Source: an uncultured Erysipelotrichaceae bacterium (GTDB lineage: Bacteria > Bacillota_I > Bacilli_A > RF39 > UBA660). Taken from it: a stretch of DNA of 42,971 nt. The stretch covers positions 1-42,971 of the forward strand of contig CADBSF010000045.1 of the NCBI GenBank assembly GCA_902797265.1, read 5' to 3'. Positions 33,652 to 42,212 of this stretch are shown in pieces. How positions within the stretch are numbered: position 1 is the first letter of the stretch; each line of letters opens with the position of its first letter. Position numbers and translations under genes: made by a program. A model generated the notes under the pieces. The model had not been told where the DNA came from, made no database searches, and worked only from the letters and a program-made list of their open reading frames with translations.

Positions 33652-34435
33652 TATCATTATACCTTGTTATAATTCTCATACTACCATTGAAAAAACTTTA
33701 AATAGTATTATAATTCAAAGCATGAAAGATAAAATTCATGTACTAATAGTAGATGATCATTCCAATCATAATTATGATTCTATATTAGCTAAATATCAAA
33801 AATATCTTCCTATTAATCAAATCTCTCTAGAATTAAACAGTGGTTCTGGGATTGCTAGAGAAAAGGGAATAGAAATAACAAATAATAAATATATCATATT
33901 TTTAGATAGTGATGATACATTTTATGATGTAGATGCGGTAAAAAATTTATATGATAAAATAGAAGAAGGATATGATGTGGTAACTTCTCAAGAATTCGAT
34001 CAAAGAATTGGTCTATTTTTATATCAAAACGGAAACTTACATGGAAAGATATATGGTAGAAGTTATTTAGAAAAAAATGATATTCATTTTAATATTTCGA
34101 GATTTCATGAAGATAATTACTTTCATAATTATGTTAGAATAAGTGGAGCTAATATAACATCTATTTCTGATACTACTTATTTTTATTCTAATAATAAGAA
34201 TTCAATCACTCAAAAGAATTATGATTCTATGAAAAATATGGATTTATATTTATCAAATCTGAAAGAACTTCTTTTAATTGCAGAAGATAGAAATTATGAT
34301 AAAGATATAGTAAGACTATATTTAGAAGAAAAACAAAGATATTTAAATAATACTTATCATAAACTACAAGAGGAAGAAAAAGATTCTTTATTAGAATTAC
34401 TAAAAAAATATAATTTAGAGTTTATTATAGATTAA
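33644..34435 (+). CDS. Family 2 glycosyltransferase (second of a tandem pair)
   Basis: 263 residues from ATG 33644 (AAAGG 9 bases upstream); TTG 33635 is possible. Same architecture as its neighbour: IIIPCYNSHTTIEKTL, NSGSGIAREKG, FLDSDDTFYD, then HEDNYF as candidate base and YSNNKNSIT matching YKDNKNSIT of the first protein, so the pair arose by duplication. It is about 50 residues shorter at the C-terminus. The 8-base overlap implies translational coupling. Confidence 0.9.
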   Translation: MIDIIIPCYNSHTTIEKTLNSIIIQSMKDKIHVLIVDDHSNHNYDSILAKYQKYLPINQISLELNSGSGIAREKGIEITNNKYIIFLDSDDTFYDVDAVKNLYDKIEEGYDVVTSQEFDQRIGLFLYQNGNLHGKIYGRSYLEKNDIHFNISRFHEDNYFHNYVRISGANITSISDTTYFYSNNKNSITQKNYDSMKNMDLYLSNLKELLLIAEDRNYDKDIVRLYLEEKQRYLNNTYHKLQEEEKDSLLELLKKYNLEFIID

Positions 34436-34457
34436 ATAGAAAATAAAGGAGGTATTT

Positions 34458-35300
34458 ATGTTAGGAGATAGAGATATTCAGAATATAATGGCAGGAGGAA
34501 GACATGAGTCTCAAATAGAGGGATTGAATGAAGAAATTCAATCAAAAAACATTGTAAGTTTTTCCTATACAGGAACAGATTTTTATGTAGGAGCAAAGCG
34601 AGAAAAGAATAAAGTAAAAATTATTTGTAATGGTGGAGGAAAATATAATAGAAGAGATGGTAGTTTATTTTCTATTGTCTATGAAACAGAAGATGATTCT
34701 ATTTTTCCTCTTTTGCAACAAGTAATCGATGAAAATCATGAGACAAGAGGAAATGGTCATTGTGTTCATGTAGATGGACTTCCTGGAGGTATAGGAGATC
34801 GATTAGAAGTAGAATATGAATCGGGAGAAAAAATATATAAAAGTTCCAATCAATTTCAAACTGTGATGTTTGAGTCTTCTAAAAAATTCTATGAACTATT
34901 TCATGAATTTGTACTAAAAGAAGGATATGATTTTACAACAGCTGGATCTAATGTAAAATTATTTGATGATGCAGACTATGAATATCTACAAGGAACATGG
35001 AAAGGAACTAGTTTTGGAAGAGAGATTGTTGTTACTTTTACGGGAAATAAGGTAACAATAACGGTAGACGAAACAATAACAGATGAGAATGTAGAATATA
35101 CTATATTTCAAGGGTCAGTTGTTTCAAATCAATTAATAGAAGGAAAAGAAAAAGCAGAATCTTATCATGATTATGAATTGTTCAAAGGGGTATCTACTTT
35201 TTCAAAAAAGAATTGGTTTACTATGACTGGATATCATTTAGGTGATTCTTATTCCTCTTTTGATTTACATAATTTTGATAAAAAGAAGGAAGAAGAATAA
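34458..35300 (+). CDS. Unknown two-domain protein, lipocalin-like C-terminus
   Basis: 280 residues, no signal peptide. The N-terminal region (about 25-170) has Gly- and His-containing patterns such as GNGHCVHVDGLPGG. The C-terminal region (about 172-265) begins LQGTWKGTSFG and has strands EIVVTFTGNKVTITVD, which resembles the GxW start of lipocalin-like barrels. A membrane-free cytoplasmic binding protein is possible. Ribosome binding site AAAGGAGG; it follows the glycosyltransferases after 22 bases. Confidence 0.7.
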   Translation: MLGDRDIQNIMAGGRHESQIEGLNEEIQSKNIVSFSYTGTDFYVGAKREKNKVKIICNGGGKYNRRDGSLFSIVYETEDDSIFPLLQQVIDENHETRGNGHCVHVDGLPGGIGDRLEVEYESGEKIYKSSNQFQTVMFESSKKFYELFHEFVLKEGYDFTTAGSNVKLFDDADYEYLQGTWKGTSFGREIVVTFTGNKVTITVDETITDENVEYTIFQGSVVSNQLIEGKEKAESYHDYELFKGVSTFSKKNWFTMTGYHLGDSYSSFDLHNFDKKKEEE

Positions 35301-35343
35301 ATATCATATTTTTTGAAAATGAATTTACGAGAACTTTAAATAA

Positions 35344-35352
35344 TGATATAAT
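35344..35352 (+). promoter_or_regulatory. Extended -10 promoter
   Basis: TGATATAAT, 14 bases before ATG 35367. Confidence 0.55.
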
Positions 35353-35366
35353 AAGTTAGAGTGGTT

Positions 35367-37550
35367 ATGAAAAAGAATAGTGTGATTAAAAAATTAAATT
35401 TGATAAGAGTAATATCTTGTTTAGCTGTATTATTTTATCATGTTGGTTTATTAAAAGGTGGATATCTTGCTGTATGTACCTTTTTTGTGTTGACAGGTTA
35501 TTTAGCAATCTTATCAAATCATAAGAAAGAAAATTTTTCCTTAAAAGACTATTATCTAAAAAGAATTAAAAAAATCTATTTACCTTTAATTATCGTTCTT
35601 TTTACAACAATAGGAGTATTAACAATTTTACCAAAAATCGAATATTTAAACTATAAACAAGAAGTATTATCCATATTAGGAGGATATAATAATTTTTGGC
35701 AATTAAATGCAAAATTAGATTATTTTGTAAGATATATTTCTTCTCCTTTTATGCATTTATGGTATATTGCCATTATCTTACAGTTCGAATTGTTTTTTCC
35801 AATTATTTATCTTCTTTTTCATAAAATGGAAAGAAAAGTACATAGAACTCTTCCTATCGTTGTAACATTTATGATTAGTGTTATTAGTTATATCGGTTTT
35901 TATAAATTAGTCGGAAGTAATCAATTAATGACTGCATATTATCATACTTTAACTAGATTATTTTCTTTATTTTTAGGGATGTTTATAGGATTGATTCATA
36001 CTTCTTATAAGCCATTTATTATCAAGAGTGAAATACTAGGAAACCTTCTATTCTATATTTATTTAGGAATACTTTTTGTTTTCTTTATTATAATTGACTT
36101 TCAATCTAGTTTCTTTCCTATTAGTATGTTACTTGTAACTATAATTTCTATGAGAATGATATCTTATAGTAGAATAGAAAAGAAAGAAACTTCTACTTTT
36201 GATATTCTAATCAATGAAATATCTAAGATTAGTTATGAAATCTATTTAGTACAATATCCTGTTATCTTCATTTTTCAAAATACTAAATCTATTCTTAAAA
36301 TACCTAGTATTATTGTAGTTACTTTTATTCTTTCTATTATTCTTCATAGAGTTTTTCATAAAACAAAGAAAAATAAAATCATTCAAATTCTATTATGTTT
36401 GATGCTTGTACTTACTACTATATATGGAGGAATCCAATTTATTATTAGTAAAGATAATACAAAAGAAATGAAACAATTAGAAAAAGACTTAGAAAATAAT
36501 CGATTAATTATTGAAAAAAGACAAGAAGAATTTATGAAAAGACAGCAGCAAGAACAAGATGATTGGGAATCTGTATTAAAAGATATAGAAAACAACGAAA
36601 AAGATTTGGAAAATACCGTTAGGAATTTAAATATTGTTGGTATTGGAGATTCCATTATGGAACTGGCAGTCAATGATTTGATTAAAGAATTTCCAAATGG
36701 ATATTTTGATGCAAAAACAAATAGAAGACCTAGTCAAGTAAATGCTTTATTAGAAGAGTTGAAAAGTAAAAATTTACTAAGTAATGTTATTTTATTTAAT
36801 GTAGGAACTAACGGAGAATTTTATCAAAAATATACGGATCAAATCATGGAAACTTTGGGTGATCGAATGGTATTTTGGGTAAATGCAACAAATGCAGATT
36901 ATGATGATTTTAATGATCGTTTATATGCTCTTAAAGAAAAATATTCCAATATTCATATTATTGATTGGGTGAGTGTTGCGAATGCTCATCCAGAGTATTT
37001 GATTTCTGATAAAGTTCATCCTACTGTTTATGGATGTAAAATCTATGCTCAAACGATATTTCAAGCTATTTTAAAAGATTATCAGGATGAATTAGAACGT
37101 CAAAAAGAAATCAAATTAAAAGAACATCAACAAGAAGAAGAAAAGAAGATAACTTTTATTGGAAATGATTTATTACTAGGACTTTATGAATATATGGAAG
37201 AAGATTACCCTAATGCGAAATTTATGATTGATTCTAATTTTTCTTATCAATCATTAAAGAATAAAATGAAAGAGGAAAAAATGAATCATAATCTTGTATT
37301 TGTATTTGATAAAAAGGCTGACTTAACGAGTGAAGATTATTTAAAATTATTAGAATCTTATCAAGACTATAATATTTTTATTATTGATTTAGATAATCGA
37401 ATTAAAATTAAGGAATCTAATATTAAAATTATTTCAATAAAAGAAGTCATTTTAAATGATAAAGATAATACAATTGATGGAATTCATTTAACAGAAAAGG
37501 GAAATCAACTTTTGAAAAAAATAATGAAAGAAGAAATTCCTGGAGAATAA
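35367..37550 (+). CDS. OatA-like acyltransferase-3 with two SGNH domains, second one degenerate
   Basis: 727 residues from ATG 35367 (GTG 35361 is possible; both have weak ribosome sites). Numbers below count from GTG 35361. Residues about 10-360 are an acyltransferase-3 domain of about 10 TM helices; the conserved His is 27 (LFYHVG). A helical Gln/Glu linker follows (about 366-422). SGNH domain 1 has GDS (429-431), NVGTN (480-484) and DKVH (550-553), a full catalytic set. A second linker leads to a shorter copy (about 597-725) with GND instead of GDS (601-603), no NxGxN motif, but DGIH (706-709) kept. This plan fits peptidoglycan or polysaccharide O-acetylation outside the membrane. Confidence 0.9.
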   Translation: MKKNSVIKKLNLIRVISCLAVLFYHVGLLKGGYLAVCTFFVLTGYLAILSNHKKENFSLKDYYLKRIKKIYLPLIIVLFTTIGVLTILPKIEYLNYKQEVLSILGGYNNFWQLNAKLDYFVRYISSPFMHLWYIAIILQFELFFPIIYLLFHKMERKVHRTLPIVVTFMISVISYIGFYKLVGSNQLMTAYYHTLTRLFSLFLGMFIGLIHTSYKPFIIKSEILGNLLFYIYLGILFVFFIIIDFQSSFFPISMLLVTIISMRMISYSRIEKKETSTFDILINEISKISYEIYLVQYPVIFIFQNTKSILKIPSIIVVTFILSIILHRVFHKTKKNKIIQILLCLMLVLTTIYGGIQFIISKDNTKEMKQLEKDLENNRLIIEKRQEEFMKRQQQEQDDWESVLKDIENNEKDLENTVRNLNIVGIGDSIMELAVNDLIKEFPNGYFDAKTNRRPSQVNALLEELKSKNLLSNVILFNVGTNGEFYQKYTDQIMETLGDRMVFWVNATNADYDDFNDRLYALKEKYSNIHIIDWVSVANAHPEYLISDKVHPTVYGCKIYAQTIFQAILKDYQDELERQKEIKLKEHQQEEEKKITFIGNDLLLGLYEYMEEDYPNAKFMIDSNFSYQSLKNKMKEEKMNHNLVFVFDKKADLTSEDYLKLLESYQDYNIFIIDLDNRIKIKESNIKIISIKEVILNDKDNTIDGIHLTEKGNQLLKKIMKEEIPGE

Positions 37551-37555
37551 TTATA

Positions 37556-37564
37556 TGATATAAT
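37556..37564 (+). promoter_or_regulatory. Extended -10 promoter
   Basis: TGATATAAT, 22 bases before ATG 37587. Confidence 0.65.
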
Positions 37565-37586
37565 AAATAAGTAAGGAGGGATAATA

Positions 37587-37736
37587 ATGGAAGAAAAGAA
37601 ATGTAATTGTGGACCAGACTGTACTTGTGGATGTCAGGAAGGAAAAGAATGTACTTGTCAAGATGAAAGTTGTATATGTGGTAATGAGTCAGAAAAGTGT
37701 GAAGACAATTGTACATGTGGATGTCATAATCAATAA
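37587..37736 (+). CDS. Cys-rich metallothionein-like mini-protein
   Basis: 49 residues with 13 cysteines and one C-terminal His, the rest mostly Glu, Asp, Gly, Lys. Cysteines come in CxC and CxCxC groups: KCNCGPDCTCGC, ECTC, SCICG, NCTCGC. This resembles bacterial metallothionein-type metal buffers rather than a membrane or DNA-binding protein; iron-sulfur binding or a modified peptide is possible. No signal peptide, so cytoplasmic. Strong AAGGAGGG ribosome site, an extended -10 promoter and a clean terminator support that it is a real gene. A longer frame on the same strand at 37609-37857 is a shadow. Confidence 0.85.
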   Translation: MEEKKCNCGPDCTCGCQEGKECTCQDESCICGNESEKCEDNCTCGCHNQ

Positions 37737-37737
37737 G

Positions 37738-37762
37738 AAAAGCAGAATTTATCTGCTTTTTT
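37738..37762 (+). terminator. Rho-independent terminator
   Basis: AAAAGCAGA / ATTTA / TCTGCTTTT followed by TT; one base after the mini-gene stop. Confidence 0.93.
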
Positions 37763-37800
37763 CATGGAGAAAAAAATTGAAAAAAGAAGAAAAATCTATA

Positions 37801-37829
37801 TTGTTTAAAAAAGATAACCATGTTATAAT
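37801..37829 (+). promoter_or_regulatory. Promoter with extended -10
   Basis: TTGTTT (37801-37806), 17 bases, TATAAT (37824-37829) with TG before. Confidence 0.65.
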
Positions 37830-37853
37830 GGTAAATAGTAGGAGGAGATTGAG

Positions 37854-38270
37854 ATGAGTAAAAAAGTAGTTTTTCTATTAATTGCTATTGTATGTATTTT
37901 ATTAGCTGGATGCGCAATTTTCTCTTATGATATAGGAAAAATTCCTATTAATAAAACAGATTTTATGATTGGTCGCTGGAAATATGTCAGACAAATTACA
38001 AAAAAAGATAAAGAAGGATATATAAAAGATGCAATCATGGAAATAGATGAGAATGGAAATTGTACCTATTATGGAAAATATACAACTAATCCTGATGGTA
38101 CTGGAACAGAATTAGATTTTAATTATAGTGGGAAATGTTACTTTAATAGGATTCAAACGAAAATTAAAATGGAAAATGATAAAGCTATTATTTTAGATTG
38201 GGTAACTTATCAAAGAAGAAAAAATACAATTGTTATTGGAAATGTAGAATATTATAAAGAAAAAAAATAA
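37854..38270 (+). CDS. Lipoprotein of unknown function
   Basis: 138 residues. Lipobox LLAGC, Cys at 20. The mature part reads FMIGRWKYVRQ (about 44-54) and EIDENGNCTYYGKYT (about 68-82), which recalls lipocalin-like GRW starts of small surface proteins; two more Cys may form a disulfide. Ribosome binding site AGGAGGAGATTGAG. Another membrane protein follows after 13 bases. Confidence 0.8.
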   Translation: MSKKVVFLLIAIVCILLAGCAIFSYDIGKIPINKTDFMIGRWKYVRQITKKDKEGYIKDAIMEIDENGNCTYYGKYTTNPDGTGTELDFNYSGKCYFNRIQTKIKMENDKAIILDWVTYQRRKNTIVIGNVEYYKEKK

Positions 38271-38283
38271 AAGGATTTGTATT

Positions 38284-38640
38284 ATGAAAAGAAAAGTAAT
38301 TATGATTCTATTAGGAATCTTTCTTTGTTTGATTTGCTTATTTCTATTTCTTATTGTAACGAATAAGACTTTTTTGAAAACTGTTTATATTGGTAAGCAA
38401 AATCAAGAAATATTTATTCCTAGATTTTCTTATTTTCAAAAAGAATGTTGTTTTACGGCTGCTACATTCTTTTCGTTGAAATCTAAAAAACAATTACAAA
38501 AAGAAATAGATAACTATCTAAAAGAATTTACTTTTTTTGAGAATAATGAAACTTATGGATATCAAAAAGGAGATTTATTTATTCAAAAATATGAAATAGA
38601 AGAGTATGTTTTTTATCGAAAGATAATTATAACTTATTAA
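38284..38640 (+). CDS. Small membrane-anchored protein, unknown
   Basis: 118 residues. One TM helix (about 5-27), then an outer part with a CC pair (residues 55-56), basic and aromatic. No known family. It follows the lipoprotein in the same transcript and precedes a terminator. Confidence 0.68.
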   Translation: MKRKVIMILLGIFLCLICLFLFLIVTNKTFLKTVYIGKQNQEIFIPRFSYFQKECCFTAATFFSLKSKKQLQKEIDNYLKEFTFFENNETYGYQKGDLFIQKYEIEEYVFYRKIIITY

Positions 38641-38666
38641 AGGGTTACATTTGTAATCTTTTTTTC
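38639..38666 (+). terminator. Terminator with G-U pairs
   Basis: AAAGGGTTACA / TT / TGTAATCTTTT followed by TTT; two wobble pairs; the stop TAA lies at its 5' edge. Confidence 0.7.
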
Positions 38667-38683
38667 TTTGAAATTCATTCTTA

Positions 38684-38692
38684 TGATATAAT
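38684..38692 (+). promoter_or_regulatory. Extended -10 promoter for the ABC-2 operon
   Basis: TGATATAAT, 22 bases before ATG 38715. Confidence 0.65.
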
Positions 38693-38714
38693 AGAAATAA
38701 AGACAGGTGATAGA

Positions 38715-39590
38715 ATGAATCAAACGATACTGGAAGTAAAACATTTAAAAAAATACTATGGAGATAAATTAGGAATAGAGGATGTTTCTTTTTTCCTAAA
38801 AGAAGGCGAAATCTATGGTTTTATAGGACCTAATGGTGCTGGTAAATCAACTACGATTCGTACGATTATGGGGCTTATTCAAAAAACAAAAGGAGAGATT
38901 CTTTTCCTAGGAGAACCATGGACTCAAAATGAAGGACTAAGAAAAGAAAAAATAGGCTATCTTCCTAGTGAAATTCATTTATATGATTCTATGACAGTAA
39001 AAGAAATACTAGATTATCATGAATCCTTTTATAAAAAAGATATTCATAAGAATAGAGAGATGCTTACTAAAAAATTAAAAGTACCAGAAACTAAAAGGAT
39101 TGAAGATTTATCTTTAGGAAATTTAAAAAAAGTTGGAATTATTTTAGCTTTGATGCATGAACCTGAATTAATTATTGTAGATGAACCAACTAGTGGATTG
39201 GATCCTTTAATGCAACAAGTTTTTCATAATTTATTAGTAGAAGAAAAAGAAAAAGGAGCTACTATTTTATATTCTTCTCATGATTTAAATGAAATATCTA
39301 ATATTTCAGATAGAATAGGTTTCATAAAAGATGGGAAAATAATCAAAGAAGATACGATGGATAATATTAAAAAAGATAATTATACCTATTTAACCATTCA
39401 ATCAGAAGATATTCAAAATATCAAGAAAGAATTTGATTTGAAGATTATTAAAGAAGATAATAATACAATTAAATATCTTAATAATATGGATTATAATCTG
39501 ATTATTAAAAAATTAGTAAAGTATAAGATAGAGAAATTATTAATTGAACAAATTAGTTTAGAAGAACTATTTTCTAAATATTATAAGTAG
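38715..39590 (+). CDS. ABC-2 transporter ATP-binding protein
   Basis: 291 residues. Walker A GPNGAGKST (38-46), signature LSLGNLKK (132-139; LSGGQ in most relatives), Walker B LIIVDE (152-157), D-loop SGLDP and H-loop SSHD. The last 70 residues form a regulatory-type C-terminal domain. The group includes bacitracin- and lantibiotic-type exporters and other BcrA-like pumps. The permease partner starts 8 bases downstream. Confidence 0.94.
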   Translation: MNQTILEVKHLKKYYGDKLGIEDVSFFLKEGEIYGFIGPNGAGKSTTIRTIMGLIQKTKGEILFLGEPWTQNEGLRKEKIGYLPSEIHLYDSMTVKEILDYHESFYKKDIHKNREMLTKKLKVPETKRIEDLSLGNLKKVGIILALMHEPELIIVDEPTSGLDPLMQQVFHNLLVEEKEKGATILYSSHDLNEISNISDRIGFIKDGKIIKEDTMDNIKKDNYTYLTIQSEDIQNIKKEFDLKIIKEDNNTIKYLNNMDYNLIIKKLVKYKIEKLLIEQISLEELFSKYYK

Positions 39591-39598
39591 GTGTTATT

Positions 39599-40390
39599 AT
39601 GTTGAAGAAAGAATTTAAAGATAATTTCAAATCATTTCTTATTTGGACTACTGTATTAATTGTTATATTTTTAATTGTATATAGTGTATATCCTTTTATC
39701 ATCACAGATGATACAGTAAAGAATTTAGATGAAATGATGAAAGTATTTCCAAAAGAATTATTAAAATCATTTAATATGGATATTACAACAATTAATACAG
39801 CATATGGTTGGTTAAAGTCTGAAGGTTTTATGTTTGTCTATCTAATTGTTGGATTTTATTCTTCCTTATTAGGTTTACAAATTCTATTAAAAGAAGAAAA
39901 TGATAAAACGATAGAGTATTTAATATCTCTTCCTATCAAAAGAAATATTATAGTAAGAAATAAAATTGTTGTTAGTGTTATCTATATCTTTTCTATGATT
40001 TTCTTATTAGGAGTCTTTAATTATATTGGATTATCGTTAAGTGGAAGTTTTAATCAAAAAGAATTTTTGTTAATTAGTATTACTCCTTTGTTTGTTGCTT
40101 ATCCTTTGTTTGCTTTCAATTTGTTCTTATCTGTATTTTTACATAGAACAAAGAAAACGTTAGGGATTAGTTTAGGACTTGTTTTCTTCTTTTATATCAT
40201 AAATATATTATCAGAATTATCTACCAAAATAGATGGAATCAAATATTTTAGTATATATACATTAGCTGATATCAGAAATGTGATATCAAAATGTTCTATT
40301 AATCCTATTTGTATTGTGATTAGTTGTACGATAACAATATTATTTATTACTTTAACTTATTTATTTTATCAAAAGAAAGAATTAATATAG
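39599..40390 (+). CDS. ABC-2 transporter permease
   Basis: 263 residues, six TM helices (about 16-36, 80-100, 123-143, 160-180, 194-212 and 238-256). ENDKTIEYLISLPIKR (about 100-115) matches the cytoplasmic coupling region of ABC-2 permeases, where an E.gT...LSLPI pattern follows TM2. It forms the channel for the ATPase encoded upstream; the substrate is unknown. Ribosome binding site TAGGTG. Confidence 0.92.
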   Translation: MLKKEFKDNFKSFLIWTTVLIVIFLIVYSVYPFIITDDTVKNLDEMMKVFPKELLKSFNMDITTINTAYGWLKSEGFMFVYLIVGFYSSLLGLQILLKEENDKTIEYLISLPIKRNIIVRNKIVVSVIYIFSMIFLLGVFNYIGLSLSGSFNQKEFLLISITPLFVAYPLFAFNLFLSVFLHRTKKTLGISLGLVFFFYIINILSELSTKIDGIKYFSIYTLADIRNVISKCSINPICIVISCTITILFITLTYLFYQKKELI

Positions 40391-40404
40391 AAAGGAATTA
40401 TTAT

Positions 40405-41313
40405 ATGAATAAAAATAAGAGATATTTATGTGTTGGACATTCTACGTATGATACGACTATACCTGTTAATGAATATCCAAAAGAAAATATTAAACATCGA
40501 GTTGAATACAAAATTGAATGTGGAGGAGGACCTGCTGCAAATGGGGCTTATCTTCTAGCAAAATGGGGAATGGATGTTACGATTTGTTCCATTATTGGAG
40601 ATGATTACTATGGAGAACAAATAACGAAAGAGTTCAAAGAGATAGGTGCTGATGTTACTTATCTAGAAAAAAGAAAAGATTATCATACTTCTAGTAGTTA
40701 TATTATTGCGAATATGAGTAATGGTTCAAGGACGATTCTTACAACAAAGAAAGAAAAGATTAGAAAATTATCAAAAGAAGTTAATGAAAAAGCAGATGTA
40801 ATCTTGATTGATGGTGAACATCCAGAAACTGCTAGCGAAGTATTAGATAAGAATCCAAATGCAATCAGTGTAATTGATGCGGGAAGACTAAATGATGATA
40901 CGAAATATTTAGGAAAAAAAGTAACTTATGTAGTATGTTCAAAAGATTATGCAGAAGAATTTACGAATCAAAAAATTGGAGAAATTAATTTAGATCAATT
41001 AATGAATATTCATAAGCAATTAGAAGACTATTTTCAAACTAATATTATTATTACATTAGAAGGAAATGGAAGCTTTACAAAAATAGATAATATCTATCAA
41101 ATAATTCCAACAATTAAAGTAAGAGCGTTAGATTCTACAGGAGCAGGAGATATTTTCCATGGAGCTTTTACTTACTTTATTGGAAATGATTATTCATTAA
41201 AAGAAGCTATTCGAATGGCATCTATTACGGCTGCTATTTCAGTTACTAGGGTTGGAGCAAGATACTCTATTCCTATGTTATCGGAAGTATTAGGATATGA
41301 TAACGCTATATAG
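40405..41313 (+). CDS. PfkB-family carbohydrate kinase
   Basis: 302 residues from ATG 40405 (AAAGGAA upstream); a frame from 40324 would overlap the permease. N-terminal substrate motif GGGPAANGAYLLAKWG (40-55), ATP/anion-hole motif DSTGAGD (243-249) with catalytic Asp 249. The ribokinase fold is clear but the sugar is not: ribose, fructose, tagatose-phosphate or nucleoside kinases share these motifs. Catalyses phosphoryl transfer from ATP to a sugar hydroxyl. The Smr gene overlaps its end by 17 bases. Confidence 0.92.
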   Translation: MNKNKRYLCVGHSTYDTTIPVNEYPKENIKHRVEYKIECGGGPAANGAYLLAKWGMDVTICSIIGDDYYGEQITKEFKEIGADVTYLEKRKDYHTSSSYIIANMSNGSRTILTTKKEKIRKLSKEVNEKADVILIDGEHPETASEVLDKNPNAISVIDAGRLNDDTKYLGKKVTYVVCSKDYAEEFTNQKIGEINLDQLMNIHKQLEDYFQTNIIITLEGNGSFTKIDNIYQIIPTIKVRALDSTGAGDIFHGAFTYFIGNDYSLKEAIRMASITAAISVTRVGARYSIPMLSEVLGYDNAI

Positions 41314-41551
41314 TAATTTACCAACATTAGATCTTCATGGAATCGATAGAGATTATGCTAAAATATTAATTAATGATTTTATCGAAGATAATTATCGAAT
41401 TAAGAATGAGAAAATAATAATTGTACATGGAAATGGACAAGGAATAATCAAAAAAACAACACAAGAAACATTAAAAAATAATAAATATGTAAAGGAATAT
41501 AAAATTGATAATTTTAATACAGGTATTACAGTCGTTGAACTTAAAAAGTAA
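41297..41551 (+). CDS. Stand-alone Smr-domain protein
   Basis: 84 residues. LDLHGIDRDYAKI (12-24) and VHGNGQGIIKK (43-53) are the two signature motifs of Smr (MutS2 C-terminal) domains; the pattern ITVVEL at the end completes the fold. Smr domains nick or cleave nucleic acid (mRNA near stalled ribosomes or branched DNA). The whole protein is just the domain, without the MutS2 ATPase. Start ATG 41297 overlaps the kinase stop; GGAAG lies 9 bases upstream. Confidence 0.88.
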   Translation: MITLYSNLPTLDLHGIDRDYAKILINDFIEDNYRIKNEKIIIVHGNGQGIIKKTTQETLKNNKYVKEYKIDNFNTGITVVELKK

Positions 41552-41553
41552 CC

Positions 41554-41582
41554 TTGACAAAGAAAAGGTGGAGTGCTAAAAT
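41554..41582 (+). promoter_or_regulatory. Strong SigA promoter
   Basis: TTGACA (41554-41559), 17 bases, TAAAAT (41577-41582). The next gene's ribosome site is TAGGGGGTT. Confidence 0.85.
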
Positions 41583-41611
41583 AATCCTCAAATTCTGTAG
41601 GGGGTTCGTGT

Positions 41612-42121
41612 ATGTATACAGAAGACTTTGAAAAAAGAGGATATTCGATTCGAAATGTTATTTTTAAATTATTGATAGTTGTTATTTTGGCTTGGATAAT
41701 TGCTAAATTATTACCAAGATTTATCGTACCACAATGGAATCAATTAAATGGTAAAGATGATTGCAGGACAAGTAATTGTGATTCTTCTCTTAGCATGCTA
41801 TCATCACAGACTTATGTAGATAATATTGAAAGAATGAAAAATTCAGCTATATCATATTTTACAAGTGATAAATTACCTAAAGAACTAAGTGATTTTTGGA
41901 AAGTAACATTAAAAGATATGATAAATGATCATATTATAGAGGAACTGGTTGATAAAAATAATAAAGTAGTTGATCAAGAAAAAAGTTATGTTAAAATTAC
42001 CAAAATAAGTAATGGATATGTACTAGAAGTATATATAAAAGATTCAGAAAAAAGAGATTATAATATTTTTCATTTAGATCATTATCGTTATTGTAGTGAT
42101 TATTTATGTCAAAAAAGATAA
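41612..42121 (+). CDS. Single-pass membrane protein, unknown
   Basis: 169 residues. A short N-terminal segment MYTEDFEKRGY, one TM helix (about 18-38), then an outer part with four Cys (52, 57, 161 and 166) and a helical middle (VDNIERMKNSAISYF). Type II topology likely. No domain recognised. It has one of the few perfect -35 boxes in the window, so it may be well expressed. Confidence 0.78.
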   Translation: MYTEDFEKRGYSIRNVIFKLLIVVILAWIIAKLLPRFIVPQWNQLNGKDDCRTSNCDSSLSMLSSQTYVDNIERMKNSAISYFTSDKLPKELSDFWKVTLKDMINDHIIEELVDKNNKVVDQEKSYVKITKISNGYVLEVYIKDSEKRDYNIFHLDHYRYCSDYLCQKR

Positions 42122-42212
42122 TAAGTATTTGATAGGGTTCATTATTATTGTTCATTATTACTTAGTATTAACCATATATAGTTAGATTATTTGAAAATAT
42201 AATTTAAAATGA

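Noticed and set aside
37609-37857. 82-codon + strand frame
   Set aside because: It is a shadow of the Cys-rich mini-gene in another frame and runs through a terminator and promoter.
40324-40404. Extended N-terminus of the PfkB kinase
   Set aside because: It lies within the upstream permease gene; ATG 40405 has AAAGGAA in front and begins the conserved fold.
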